In this document: positions 51,242 through 59,951 of the stretch, piece after piece
Layout of the letters: each line of letters opens with the position of its first letter
How positions within the stretch are numbered: the first letter of the stretch is position 1
Assembly (NCBI GenBank): GCA_017399005.1
Contig: JAFQEO010000003.1
Span: forward strand, 1-64,000
Source of the DNA: Peptococcaceae bacterium
GTDB lineage: Bacteria; Bacillota; Peptococcia; Peptococcales; Peptococcaceae
Reading direction: 5' to 3'
DNA: 64,000 nt
Translations under genes and position numbers: made by a program
The notes under the pieces: model-generated
Told to the model about the DNA's origin: nothing
Seen by the model: only the letters and a program-made list of their open reading frames with translations
The model's database searches: none

Positions 51242-52504
51242 ATGCCGGAAGAGAAAGAGTTTCAGATTTATGATGTACAGGAAAGAACACAAAATGCGTA
51301 TACAGCAGATGCGGAAGCTCGTATGGAACAGGCCGCTTATAGTTCGGGCAGCACACAGCAGACTGGAAATAAAAAGCGCAAAAAAAATAACGGTTTCAAA
51401 GCAGTTGTGGCAACCGGGTTAATCTGTTCGCTGATTGGCGGCGGTATCGGTGGTGTTGTAGGTGCTAATATTGCGGCCAGCAATCTGGAAGCTGCTCTGA
51501 TAAGCAGTGAAGCAGCAGAAAAAGAAAACGATGGTCCTGGGCGGCTGCAGCTGATGGGCAATAACGGGGAAATCTCTCCGGTTATTGCGATTGCGGAAAA
51601 AGTAACGCCGTCGGTGGTTGGGGTAAAAACATTCGGTACGGCCTATACCTACTGGGGGCAGCGGATTCCGAACCAGGAACTGGGCAGCGGTTCCGGCATT
51701 ATTTATAGTAAAGACGGCTACATTATCACCAACTATCATGTTATTGAGGATGCGACTTCGGTGATGATTACTCTGAGCAACGATGAAGAATACGATGCTC
51801 GTATTATTGGCTCCGATGCTTCCAGTGATCTGGCTGTGCTGAAAGTGGAGGCGGAAAACCTGCCTGCTGCAGATTTCGGGGATTCCAGCGCCCTGCAGAT
51901 TGGGGAACTTGTGGTAGCCATCGGTAATCCTCTGGGATACGAAAATACGGTAACCGACGGGATTGTAAGCGGTCTGAACCGTCAGCTGACCGATTATATT
52001 GACAGTGCCACCCTGATTCAGACAAATGCTACGATTAACAGCGGCAACAGCGGCGGGGCCCTGGCAAACAGCAGGGGAGAAGTCATTGGCATTAACAGTG
52101 CCAAACTGGTAGCATCCAATGCGGAAGGCATGGGCTTTGCACTGAGTATCAATGAAGTGCAACCGATTGTGGAGGAAATCATCAGCAAAGGGCATGTAAG
52201 CCGTCCATATCTGGGTGTATCGATTAACAGCCAGTATCAGGTGGATGCCGACACTGCAGAACGCTATGAGATTCCAATGGGTATTCAGATTGCCGAGGTT
52301 GTACCTGGCGGACCTGCGGATCGTGCAGGGCTGCAGCCTGGTGATATCATCTATAAGGTGAATGATACGCTGATTCAGAGTTTTGATGATTTGAGCGACA
52401 TTATCGATGACAGCCGTGTAGGGGATAAACTGCGGATTCTGGCAGAGCGCAACGGCCAGAAAATCGTGGCGGATGTTACACTGGCGGAAGCGAATGTAGA
52501 ATAA
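51242..52504 (+). CDS. HtrA/DegP-like membrane-anchored serine protease
   Basis: A 420-residue S1C envelope protease. The N-terminus is cytoplasmic, followed by one membrane helix (VVATGLICSLIGGGIGGVVG, about 57-76). The catalytic triad is visible: His in TNYHVIEDA, Asp in ASSDLAVLK and Ser in INSGNSGGALAN. A C-terminal PDZ domain starts near RPYLGVSIN. It degrades or refolds misfolded exported proteins. Start 51242 has AAGGAG 8 nt upstream. Strong homologues in Bacillota use the same layout. Confidence 0.96.
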   Translation: MPEEKEFQIYDVQERTQNAYTADAEARMEQAAYSSGSTQQTGNKKRKKNNGFKAVVATGLICSLIGGGIGGVVGANIAASNLEAALISSEAAEKENDGPGRLQLMGNNGEISPVIAIAEKVTPSVVGVKTFGTAYTYWGQRIPNQELGSGSGIIYSKDGYIITNYHVIEDATSVMITLSNDEEYDARIIGSDASSDLAVLKVEAENLPAADFGDSSALQIGELVVAIGNPLGYENTVTDGIVSGLNRQLTDYIDSATLIQTNATINSGNSGGALANSRGEVIGINSAKLVASNAEGMGFALSINEVQPIVEEIISKGHVSRPYLGVSINSQYQVDADTAERYEIPMGIQIAEVVPGGPADRAGLQPGDIIYKVNDTLIQSFDDLSDIIDDSRVGDKLRILAERNGQKIVADVTLAEANVE

Positions 52505-52532
52505 GTATAGCTGAATATTTCAGGAAGTACAG

Positions 52533-52570
52533 CCGGAACTGTGACAGGATATTGCGGTTCCGGTTTTTTT
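52533..52570 (+). terminator. Terminator of the HtrA gene
   Basis: CCGGAAC and GGTTCCGG pair (one bulge) and are followed by seven T. Confidence 0.82.
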
Positions 52571-52761
52571 CTGTTTCTTTTTTGGAAAAGCAGGAGAGTG
52601 GCGGTGTTCTGGATAATTTAAATAAGGAATTATAAAACGCTGGTTTTTTTAGAAGTTTCTTCAGAAGCGTTACGCCTTCCCTTCACGCAGACACTTTATT
52701 CGGGATGCTGATTGCAGTGAAGGATTGCGATAAAAATAAAATCAGAAAGAGAGAGGATGTT

Positions 52762-53892
52762 ATGACCAATCTATCATTGAAAAAATTCACCCAGTTTGCC
52801 CTTGTTATAGCGCTGGTATATCTGGGTGTGGCATATCTTCCGCAGATTGTCAGTTTTGGAGGCATCATCTGGAGTGCCGCATCACCGCTGGTTATTGGCT
52901 GTGTGATGGCGTATGTGCTGAATATTCTGCTGGTGCGTCTGGAAAAAATTTATTTTCCGCGTTCCACGAACCCGGCTGTGCAGAAAAGCCGGCGGCTGGT
53001 TTGCATTATTCTGGCTTTCATTATTCTGCTTACGATTCTGATGCTGGTAATCAATGTAGTTCTGCCGGAAGTGACATCCAGTGTGACGCTGATTGTGCAG
53101 GAAATCCCGCGTGTGTGGGAAGAATGCCGGTTATGGCTGGTTGCTCATGCGGATTATATCCCGGTAATTCAGGATTATCTGCAGCAGGCTGAATTTGACT
53201 GGTCCTCGTCGCTGAAGAAGGTGTTTGATGCGGTGGCGAACAGCGCCGGAGATGTTGTAAACTCTGCCGTGGGGATTGCCACATCGGCATTTGGAATTGT
53301 AGCAAAAGTCGTTATCGGGTTTATTTTTGCTCTGTATCTGCTGTTTGGGAAAGAAAAACTGAGTGCGCAGGGTTTGAAGATTCTGCGTGCCTATCTGAAA
53401 CCGGAGCAGAAAGAGAAAGTGCTGTATGTACTGCGTACGGTACATGAAGCCTTCAGCAACTTTATTGTGGGGCAGTGTACCGAAGCTGTTATTTTAGGCG
53501 GGCTCTGTGCACTGGGCATGACCATACTGGGGCTGCCGTATGCCGTTATGACTGGAACGGTTATCGGGGTATCGGCTTTAATTCCGGTAGCAGGGGCCTA
53601 TATCGGCGGTGCGCTTGGTGCTTTTATGATTTTTACAGTAAATCCGGCGAAAGCCATGGTGTTTTTAATCTTTTTAGTAATTCTGCAGCAGGTGGAAGGA
53701 AACCTGATTTATCCGCGTGTAGTTGGTAATTCCATCGGTCTGCCGGGGCTGTGGGTACTGGCAGCTGTTACCATCGGCGGCGGTGTTATGGGGATTGGCG
53801 GTATGCTGATCGGGGTTCCGATGTCCGCAGCGCTGTATAAACTGTTTGCCGAACATGTGAACGGAAAGCTGGAATGTGTAGCAAAAGACTAA
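52762..53892 (+). CDS. AI-2E/PerM-family permease
   Basis: A 376-residue polytopic membrane protein of the AI-2E transporter (YdiK/PerM/YtvI) family with about eight helices and the conserved C-terminal LQQVEGNLIYPRVVGNSIGLPGLWVL. The family includes exporters of unknown natural substrates; quorum-signal transport is shown only for some members. GAGAGGATG precedes the ATG at 52762; nineteen upstream codons are in frame but lack a ribosome site. Confidence 0.92.
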   Translation: MTNLSLKKFTQFALVIALVYLGVAYLPQIVSFGGIIWSAASPLVIGCVMAYVLNILLVRLEKIYFPRSTNPAVQKSRRLVCIILAFIILLTILMLVINVVLPEVTSSVTLIVQEIPRVWEECRLWLVAHADYIPVIQDYLQQAEFDWSSSLKKVFDAVANSAGDVVNSAVGIATSAFGIVAKVVIGFIFALYLLFGKEKLSAQGLKILRAYLKPEQKEKVLYVLRTVHEAFSNFIVGQCTEAVILGGLCALGMTILGLPYAVMTGTVIGVSALIPVAGAYIGGALGAFMIFTVNPAKAMVFLIFLVILQQVEGNLIYPRVVGNSIGLPGLWVLAAVTIGGGVMGIGGMLIGVPMSAALYKLFAEHVNGKLECVAKD

Positions 53893-53921
53893 ACTTGAAA
53901 ATTAAAAAGTGGCTATAAAAC

Positions 53922-54109
53922 AAAAGACATCCTGTTATGATTTGCCTCTTCCTCCACGCCCCACGCTTTTCTGGTGGGGTGCTGGACACTTCCTTTTCTC
54001 TGTTCAGTATTTCCGGACTAGCGCAAGTGCTGTCCGTTATACTTTTGAACAGAGAAAATCGTGCCCATCTATAGTCGGAATTCGGGCAAATATAATCAGG
54101 ATGTCTTTT
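53922..54109. repeat. Long rod-like inverted repeat, element D
   Basis: About 188 nt between convergent genes. AAAAGACATCCTG (53922-53934) is inverted at 54097-54109; further in are paired TTTGCC/GGCAAA and TTTTCTCTGTTCA/TGAACAGAGAAAA helices, an apex around CGGAC...GTCCG, and an extra GC-rich side hairpin on the left arm (CGCCCCAC/GTGGGG-type at about 53957-53982). No gene is supported and there is no simple terminator between the two genes, so it may serve as one or as a stable RNA. Confidence 0.6.
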
Positions 54110-54134
54110 ATTTTTAAAAAGATTACATATTCAA

Positions 54135-55352
54135 TTAGTAAATCCGGTTTACTTTGAAGCCACCGGCTTCCAGCGCTTCGATAACCGTTTTAATGTGGTC
54201 GTGACCGTTTGTTTCGGCAGTCACTTCCAGCTGCACATTCTGTACACGGTCAATGGCCTTGAACTGGTTGTGTTCCAGTTTGATAACATTGGCGCGGTGG
54301 TCGCTCAGAATCTGTGCGATACTCAGCAGCTGGCCTGGTGTGTCTGGCAGGTCAACGGTGAAGCACAGAACACGACCGCGGGTTACCAGACCGGAATTGA
54401 TGGTGGAAGAGATAGTAACCATATCAATATTACCGCCGCTGACAACACAGGCAATATTTTTATTGCGGGTGTTCAGTTTTTTGATGGCTGCCAGCGGAAG
54501 AGCACCTGCTGCTTCACAGATAATTTTATGCCGTTCCAGCAGCAGAAGCAGGGCTTCCATGATTTCTTCCTCGGTTACCTGAATAATACCGTCTACATAT
54601 TTGCTGCATACATCCAGACATAAATCACCGACGGTTTTTACGGCAACGCCTTCTGCACCGGTCTGTACTTTTGGCAGGGTCACCACATGGCCGGCATCCA
54701 GAGCAGCTGTCATACTTGCCGCCCCAACCGGCTCTACCCCGATAACCTGAATGGTAGGCTTGATTGCTTTAGCAGCCAGTGCAATACCGCTGATTAAACC
54801 GCCTCCGCCAACCGGCACCAGAATCTGGTCGATATCTTCTAATTCTTCTAAAATTTCTAATGCAATAGTCCCCTGACCGCACATTACATCATAATCATTG
54901 TACGGATGCACGAATGTATAACCGTTAGCCTCTGCCAGTTCAACCGCTTTGCTGTATGCTTCATCATATACGTTGCCGTGCAGAACAACATCAGCACCGT
55001 AGGATTTGGTAGAGTCAATTTTAATCAGCGGAGTAACCTGTGGCATAACGATGGTTGCTTTAATCCCCATTTTAGAGGCGGCCAGCGCTACCCCCTGTGC
55101 ATGGTTGCCTGCGGAAGAAGCGATAATCCCTTTGGCACGTTCTTCTTCACTCAGGTTAGCAACTTTATTGAAAGCGCCGCGGATTTTAAAGGAACCTGTT
55201 CTCTGCAGATTTTCCGGTTTAATATAAATGCGATTGCCAGTCTCCTTGCTGAAAAAATCGCTGTAGATCATATCGGTAGACCGCAGTACGCCTTCCAGAT
55301 TGGCAGCCGCTTTGCGGACGTTTTCCAGATGATTGGTTGTATCCAGATTCAT
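54135..55352 (-). CDS. ilvA: Threonine ammonia-lyase
   Basis: PLP enzyme converting threonine to 2-oxobutyrate. The 405-residue protein has the PLP lysine in RTGSFKIRGAFNK (about residue 55), the SSAGNHAQGVALAA motif, GGGGLISGIALA and a C-terminal ACT-like domain (VDLPDTPGQLLSIAQIL) of about 80 residues. This single-ACT form could be biosynthetic or the catabolic TdcB type with ACT; both are called threonine dehydratase. A strong promoter lies upstream. Confidence 0.92.
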   Translation of the reverse strand: MNLDTTNHLENVRKAAANLEGVLRSTDMIYSDFFSKETGNRIYIKPENLQRTGSFKIRGAFNKVANLSEEERAKGIIASSAGNHAQGVALAASKMGIKATIVMPQVTPLIKIDSTKSYGADVVLHGNVYDEAYSKAVELAEANGYTFVHPYNDYDVMCGQGTIALEILEELEDIDQILVPVGGGGLISGIALAAKAIKPTIQVIGVEPVGAASMTAALDAGHVVTLPKVQTGAEGVAVKTVGDLCLDVCSKYVDGIIQVTEEEIMEALLLLLERHKIICEAAGALPLAAIKKLNTRNKNIACVVSGGNIDMVTISSTINSGLVTRGRVLCFTVDLPDTPGQLLSIAQILSDHRANVIKLEHNQFKAIDRVQNVQLEVTAETNGHDHIKTVIEALEAGGFKVNRIY

Positions 55353-55413
55353 TTCCCATTCTTCCTTTCTGTTTGTGCTGTAATTTCAATTTGTTTTTGC
55401 GTTTAGAGTTTCT

Positions 55414-55442
55414 ATTATAACATCACTTGCACAGCGGCACAA
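55414..55442 (-). promoter_or_regulatory. Promoter of the threonine ammonia-lyase gene
   Basis: Minus strand TTGTGC (55437-55442) and TATAAT (55414-55419), spacer 17 bp. The dyad CATGGACAAATGTCCATG (55450-55467) next to it is a possible operator shared with the divergent gene. Confidence 0.7.
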
Positions 55443-55635
55443 GAGAAAACATGGACAAATGTCCATGTATAAAATATAGTAAGATATAATTACAATCGGA
55501 TGCCCGGCAGAAAAATATTCTGAAAATTTTTAAAAAAATGCGGAACTTTTTTTAAAGTGCTGCGTCTGTGTATATGTGCAATGAGGCACACAGAAAAATG
55601 AATTCAAAAACCCCCGAAAAAGGAGATTTTTTATT

Positions 55636-56553
55636 ATGAAAAACAAAAAATTAGTAACTCTGGCATTAGCCACTGCATTAACAGTATCTGCATTCACACC
55701 TGCATTCGCCAATCCTGTACTGATTAGCGAAGCACCTGCAGCCGATGCAGCAATCGTATCTCAGGAGGAACAGGCTATGCAGTTTGCAAAAGCATATGGT
55801 ACCGTACAGGAAGTAAATGAACAGGAAAGCTACATTCTGGTGCAGACTGCAGAAGACAGCATTCGTTTCAACATTGACACTCAGACATGGCTGATGGATG
55901 GCCAGACAGGTTTCCCAATCACATTAGCTGAACTGGAAGGCAAAGAGGTTGCAGTATCTCACAGCATGGCTATGACCATGAGCCTGCCGGCACAGAGCTA
56001 TGCATATGCTGTTATTACAAAAGGCGATGTAATGCCAAACTATGCAGTGATTGAAGCTGTGACTGAAACAGAAGACGGCATTCGTTTAACAACGGAAAAC
56101 GGCGGTATGTGGGTAACGGTAGCAAAAGATGCGCAGGTATCTCCATTCCGTACCAGAAACATTGTAACTACTCAGGATCTGCAGCCAGGTGCGCAGGTTG
56201 TATTATACTATGATGTAGTAGCAATGAGCTATCCAGGTCAGGCATTCACAGACAAAGTGGTTCTGCTGCAGCCGGCAGATGCTGTTCAGGCTGAAGCAGC
56301 AGCACCTGCTGAAAACGAAATGGTAAATCTGCGTGAAGCAGTAAGTGGCCTGGGTCTGGATATTCTGTGGGATGCAGAAGGGCAGACCGTAACTCTGCAG
56401 AAAGGTGCATTTACCGCAACTGTTGTAATCAATGATGTGAACTATGGTATCAACAAAATGCTGGTACGCGAAGCGCAGGCGGCAGAAATTCGCGATGGTC
56501 GCACTTATGTGCCACAGAGCTTTGTAGATGCAGTAAAAGAAGCGTTGAACTAA
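55636..56553 (+). CDS. Exported protein with copper amine oxidase N-terminal-like domain
   Basis: A 305-residue secreted protein. A signal peptide ends near AFTPAFA-N (about residue 26). The C-terminal 75 residues (NLREAVSGLGLDILWDAEGQTVTLQKG through RDGRTYVPQSFVDAV) are a copper-amine-oxidase N-terminal-like domain, which in Bacillota exported proteins serves as a wall- or matrix-binding module, not as an oxidase. The central region has beta-rich repeats with no assigned fold. AAAGGAG precedes the ATG. Codon bias suggests good expression. Function unknown. Confidence 0.85.
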   Translation: MKNKKLVTLALATALTVSAFTPAFANPVLISEAPAADAAIVSQEEQAMQFAKAYGTVQEVNEQESYILVQTAEDSIRFNIDTQTWLMDGQTGFPITLAELEGKEVAVSHSMAMTMSLPAQSYAYAVITKGDVMPNYAVIEAVTETEDGIRLTTENGGMWVTVAKDAQVSPFRTRNIVTTQDLQPGAQVVLYYDVVAMSYPGQAFTDKVVLLQPADAVQAEAAAPAENEMVNLREAVSGLGLDILWDAEGQTVTLQKGAFTATVVINDVNYGINKMLVREAQAAEIRDGRTYVPQSFVDAVKEALN

Positions 56554-56583
56554 TAGAGAAAACGGTATAGAGTAAAAGAGTTT

Positions 56584-56619
56584 AACGGAACCGGCAGTTT
56601 TTCTGCGGTTCCGTTTTTT
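56584..56619 (+). terminator. Terminator of the exported-protein gene
   Basis: AACGGAACCG and CGGTTCCGTT pair perfectly, followed by six T. Confidence 0.9.
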
Positions 56620-56729
56620 ACAATGTTTTTAACAATGCATTTATAGAAATTTTTTAGAAAAATGACTTTATTCCAGCGAAGAAATCTTATATAATCATCG
56701 TAGAAAGACAACAGAAAGGAAGACGAACG

Positions 56730-57203
56730 ATGCGGATTCTGATTGATGCCGATGGATGCCCGGTGGTGGATTATGCGATTGCATTAGCGCAGGAGTTTCA
56801 GCTGGAATGTATCATATTATGTGATACGGCACATTATTTCAACCGGGAAGGTGCTCGTACGATTGTGTTGTCTCAGGGGGCAGACAGTGTGGATTTTGCA
56901 CTGGTTAATATGGTCAGAGCTAACGACATTGTGGTAACACAGGATTACGGTCTGGCAGCCATGTGTCTGGCCCGCGGAAGCAAACCGATTCATCAGAACG
57001 GAATGGTTTATCATGCCGGTAATATTGATGGTCTTCTGGCAAGTCGGCATGCTGCTCAGAAAGTCCGGCGCGGAGGAGGCCGTACAAAAGGCCCGTCCAG
57101 ACGGACAAAAGAACAGGATATGCAATTTATCAGCCAGCTGCGAAACCTGATTGTAGACACGCTGGCGGAAGAACATAATAATAAAATGGACATAACGGAT
57201 TGA
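56730..57203 (+). CDS. YaiI/YqxD-family (DUF188) protein
   Basis: A 157-residue protein of the DUF188 family, PIN-like fold, with the standard start MRILIDADGCPVVDYAI and the ANDIVVTQDYGLAAMCLARGS segment whose aspartates could bind metal as in PIN nucleases. Biological role unknown. Ribosome site AAAGGAAG. The ALDH-like gene starts 13 nt after its stop, so they share a transcript. Confidence 0.9.
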   Translation: MRILIDADGCPVVDYAIALAQEFQLECIILCDTAHYFNREGARTIVLSQGADSVDFALVNMVRANDIVVTQDYGLAAMCLARGSKPIHQNGMVYHAGNIDGLLASRHAAQKVRRGGGRTKGPSRRTKEQDMQFISQLRNLIVDTLAEEHNNKMDITD

Positions 57204-57216
57204 GGGGGAATTAAGA

Positions 57217-58590
57217 ATGAAAGAAGCTGTACAGAAACATCGTGAGTTTTTCCGTTCCGGAGTAACACAGGATCTGGACTGGAGAATTCATCAGTTAAAA
57301 ATTCTGAAAAAGACAATTAAAAAATATGAAGATAATCTGGTATGGGCTCTGCGTGATGATTTGGGAAAATCGGAATTTGAAGCGTATGTCAGTGAAATCA
57401 ATATGGTACTGACCGAGCTGAGCAGTGCCATTAAAAATCTGCCGAAATGGGCGGAAAACAGAAGCGTGGAAGGCGGTGGCCTGGTACAGTATCCGGGTAA
57501 GCTGGAAACCCATGTAGACCCTCTTGGGGTTGTACTGCTGATTTTACCATGGAACTATCCGGTTCAGATGGTGTTCTCGCCGCTGATTGCAGCTGTGGCA
57601 GCCGGGAACTGTGTTGTGGTAAAACCATCCAATCTGGCACCAAAAACAGAAGAAATTGTGCAGATCATTATCCGTGAAACCTTTGAAGAAGGGCATGTCA
57701 GTGTATTTACCGGCGGTGCGGAAGTGGCACAGGAACTGCTGCAAGAAAAATTTGATCATATTTTCTTCTCCGGCACATCGGAACATGGTAAAAATGTTAT
57801 GCGTGCGGCGGCAGAACATCTGACTTCCGTTACATTACAGCTGAGTGGTAAAAACCCTTGCATCGTAGACGAAAGTGCGGATATTAAAATTGCTGCAAAA
57901 CGTATCATCTGGGGGAAATGCCTGAACTGCGGCCAGACTGCAGTAGCTCCGGACTATGTTATGGTAGCCCGCTCCAGAATGGATGAACTGATTGACTATA
58001 TGCACTATTATCTGGATGAATTCTATCCGGATGGTGTTATGGACAATCCGGACTATCCTTGCATTATCAATGCGCAGGAAATTGACCGTCTAGCAGGGTA
58101 TCTGGAAGAAGGCACTGTAGTACGCGGCGGCACTTACAATAAGGAAATCCGCAAAATGGAGCCAACCATTCTGGTGAAAATGGATATTGAAAACAGTAAA
58201 GTGATGCAGGAGGAAATTTTTGGCCCGATTCTGCCGATTATCCCGTTCGATAAAATGAGCGAACCGATGAATTATGTGACCAGCCGTCCAAAACCACTGG
58301 CGCTGTATCTGTTTACAAGAGACCCGGGCGTGAAAGATCTGGTGATGGAAAATGTGCCATTTGGCGGCGGCTGCATCAATGATACGATTTTCCACAACAA
58401 CAACTCCAACATTCCGCAGCGCGGTGTAGGGGAAAGCGGCTTTGGCGGCGGCTATCACGGGAAAGCCGGTTTTGATACCTTCTCCCATGTGAAAGTTATC
58501 CTGAAACAGTCCAATGAGATTGAGTTACCGCTGCGTTATCCGCCATATCAGAAAAAACTGAAAATTGTTCGTAGTATGATGAACCGTTAA
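57217..58590 (+). CDS. Aldehyde dehydrogenase-family protein, probable pseudoenzyme
   Basis: A 457-residue protein of the class 3 ALDH fold (ALDH3/YwdH-like), which normally oxidises aldehydes with NAD(P). The scaffold is well kept: VLLILPWNYPVQM, AAGNCVVVKPSNLAPKT, FSGTSEHGKNVM and the C-terminal GGVGESGFGGGYHGKAGFDTFSH. But the catalytic cysteine of GQTC is alanine (GQTAVAPDYV, Ala242, GCA at 57940), and the general base of LELGGK is glutamine (LQLSGK, Gln208, CAG at 57838). Both changes are clear codons, not a frameshift. A nearby Cys238 (NCG) is present in some active relatives too and is not the nucleophile. Likely inactive as an oxidoreductase. Confidence 0.9.
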   Translation: MKEAVQKHREFFRSGVTQDLDWRIHQLKILKKTIKKYEDNLVWALRDDLGKSEFEAYVSEINMVLTELSSAIKNLPKWAENRSVEGGGLVQYPGKLETHVDPLGVVLLILPWNYPVQMVFSPLIAAVAAGNCVVVKPSNLAPKTEEIVQIIIRETFEEGHVSVFTGGAEVAQELLQEKFDHIFFSGTSEHGKNVMRAAAEHLTSVTLQLSGKNPCIVDESADIKIAAKRIIWGKCLNCGQTAVAPDYVMVARSRMDELIDYMHYYLDEFYPDGVMDNPDYPCIINAQEIDRLAGYLEEGTVVRGGTYNKEIRKMEPTILVKMDIENSKVMQEEIFGPILPIIPFDKMSEPMNYVTSRPKPLALYLFTRDPGVKDLVMENVPFGGGCINDTIFHNNNSNIPQRGVGESGFGGGYHGKAGFDTFSHVKVILKQSNEIELPLRYPPYQKKLKIVRSMMNR

Positions 58591-58606
58591 GCGAAAACAG
58601 GTGAAG

Positions 58607-58716
58607 TTTTCCACAGAGTTATCCACATTATCCACATAGTTATACACAGAGAAAAGCGGATAATGACGATGTTTTCGCAAGGTGCTGTGTATAAATATTG
58701 TATTTCCTGTACACAG
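58607..58716. other. DnaA-box cluster
   Basis: Plus-strand boxes TTTTCCACA (58607-58615), TTATCCACA (58619-58627), TTATCCACA (58628-58636) and TTATACACA (58640-58648) lie at 12-, 9- and 12-bp steps, followed by degenerate AGCGGATAA (58655-58663, minus), TGTGTATAA (58686-58694, minus TTATACACA) and CTGTACACA (58708-58716). Two boxes are perfect. It resembles a DnaA-titrating or replication-control cluster, near AT-rich DNA. Confidence 0.85.
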
Positions 58717-58752
58717 AAAATACAAAACGGAATGTAAAAGTTCCTCGAACAG

Positions 58753-58806
58753 AAAATACTGCTGCAGGTGCGAAGCTGAAACAGGCTTTGCCCTGCAGTA
58801 TTTTTT
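58753..58806 (+). terminator. Terminator-like hairpin after the ALDH gene
   Basis: AATACTGC-TG-CAGG pairs with CCCTGCAGTATT (two extra bases on the left) and is followed by TTTTTT. Confidence 0.65.
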
Positions 58807-58858
58807 ATGCCTGTTATCAGCAGGACAGGGCTGAAATATGTCTGCTTTTGTCGATTTG

Positions 58859-58884
58859 AGAACCGGAAGTGCGCTTCCGGTTCT
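58859..58884. repeat. Perfect 11-bp hairpin upstream of the pseudopilin
   Basis: AGAACCGGAAG and CTTCCGGTTCT around TGCG. There is no T run; it is probably part of the pseudopilin leader. Function unknown. Confidence 0.6.
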
Positions 58885-59033
58885 GGATTGTCAAAGGAAC
58901 GGGGATTCTGTTGAGCGGATTTTGTAAATATATGTTGACCGGTCGAAAAGTGGCGATATATGGCGGTTTTTTTGGCTATCCTTATTCTGGAAACTGTGAT
59001 ATTCTGGGTTCACAGAGAAAGGAGGGATGCATC

Positions 59034-59462
59034 ATGGAACAGCAGAAAAACGTGCATCAGACAGGTAAAAAGAAATCTGGGAAGAGAGGAAACGGCGGAT
59101 TCACCCTGGTGGAACTGATTGTGGTAATCGTAATCATGGGTATTTTAACCGCAGCCATTCTGCCGACGGTAACCGGGTATGTGGCCAGTGCCAGAGAACA
59201 GGTAGCGGAATCCAACAAACACATGGTGGAGCAGGCGGCACATCTGTATCTGACAAACTGGGAAATGGAGAACGGCGGTGCTGAAACAGAAACAATTACA
59301 GCGTCGGAGCTGGTTACCGAAGGTTACCTGTCTGCACTGCCAGACGGGGAAGACTATACTGTGACCATCACCAAAAATACGAATGGCCGTTATAATGTAG
59401 CTGTGGAAGCAATCAGCACAGGCGGTGATTCCAGTACAGATGATACGGAATCACAGGAGTGA
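59034..59462 (+). CDS. Type IV pseudopilin-like protein
   Basis: A 142-residue protein with a prepilin peptidase site (GNGGFTLVELIVVIVIMGIL, cleavage after Gly around residue 22) and the N-methylated hydrophobic helix of type IV pilins and competence or type II pseudopilins. The mature part is about 120 residues with an acidic end (STDDTESQE). AAAGGAGGG precedes the ATG. It stands alone: no other pilus assembly gene is near. It may be a competence ComGC-like minor pilin or a sheathed surface fibre. Confidence 0.88.
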   Translation: MEQQKNVHQTGKKKSGKRGNGGFTLVELIVVIVIMGILTAAILPTVTGYVASAREQVAESNKHMVEQAAHLYLTNWEMENGGAETETITASELVTEGYLSALPDGEDYTVTITKNTNGRYNVAVEAISTGGDSSTDDTESQE

Positions 59463-59525
59463 GAGACAAAATACGGGAATATTCGGGCTGCAAGGGACAA
59501 TTCATAACAAATAACATCTGACAGG

Positions 59526-59583
59526 CTGCCGTACAGAGTGTAAAGTGATGCCGACTTTAGCTGTACGGCAGTCTTTGTTTTTG
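59526..59583 (+). terminator. Terminator of the pseudopilin gene
   Basis: CTGCCGTACA and TGTACGGCAG with inner GTAAAGT/ACTTTAG-like pairing, followed by TCTTTGTTTTT. Confidence 0.85.
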
Positions 59584-59803
59584 GCATAAAACGGTGTTAT
59601 TGACGGGTTATATGATATTCTGCCGGGCTGCAGCTGTGACAGTTTACAGGCACGAATCAGCATCAGATGTATTCTGTACATCTGTCCGTGACCTGGAGAC
59701 ATTACCGGGTGACAGATAACGGTGTATGCTTTGGCTATGGAGTGAGAAACGGGCTTTGTTGAGAAAAATTTATTGTAATAAGAAAAACTTTTATGAAAAC
59801 TTG
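59584..59803. other. Gap with no recognisable gene
   Basis: Between the pseudopilin terminator and the kinase promoter I see no coding frame, tRNA or strong structure; a weak imperfect hairpin lies at about 59683-59716. Nothing further can be said. Confidence 0.5.
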
Positions 59804-59832
59804 TTGTCAAAAAATTAAGAATATCGTACAAT
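59804..59832 (+). promoter_or_regulatory. Promoter of the pyridoxal kinase leader
   Basis: TTGTCA (59804-59809) and TACAAT (59827-59832), spacer 17 bp. The predicted start, near 59839, coincides with the first base of the leader's outer helix. Confidence 0.8.
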
Positions 59833-59838
59833 AATAGC

Positions 59839-59951
59839 AGCAAAGTTGTGAAGTGATTCGCATAAGTCGACTAACCAATCAAACACACACAAACCGACTG
59901 GCTTTGCTAATAGATGCTTTGTGGGATTTTCCCTGAAGCATCTTTTTTTTT
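59839..59951 (+). ncRNA. Structured leader with terminator: candidate riboswitch
   Basis: An outer helix AGCAAAG (59839-59845) with CTTTGCT (59902-59908) encloses AGTCG (59865-59869) with CGACT (59895-59899) and an A/C-rich single-stranded loop. It is followed directly by an intrinsic terminator, GATGCTT (59913-59919) with AAGCATC (59936-59942) and nine T. The CAAAG of the outer helix can alternatively pair with the CTTTG inside the terminator's left arm (59917-59921). This is the design of a transcription attenuator. I do not recognise a known riboswitch class; ligand unknown. Confidence 0.65.

Noticed and set aside
58607-58716. The DnaA-box cluster as the actual replication origin
   Set aside because: dnaA, dnaN and rpmH are not here and the box arrangement has no clear unwinding element of the Bacillus type; a titration or control cluster fits better, but only the full genome can settle it.
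59839-59951. Tetrahydrofolate riboswitch
   Set aside because: The GATTCGC string resembles one conserved piece, but the GGTGAATC partner and other core elements of that class are missing.
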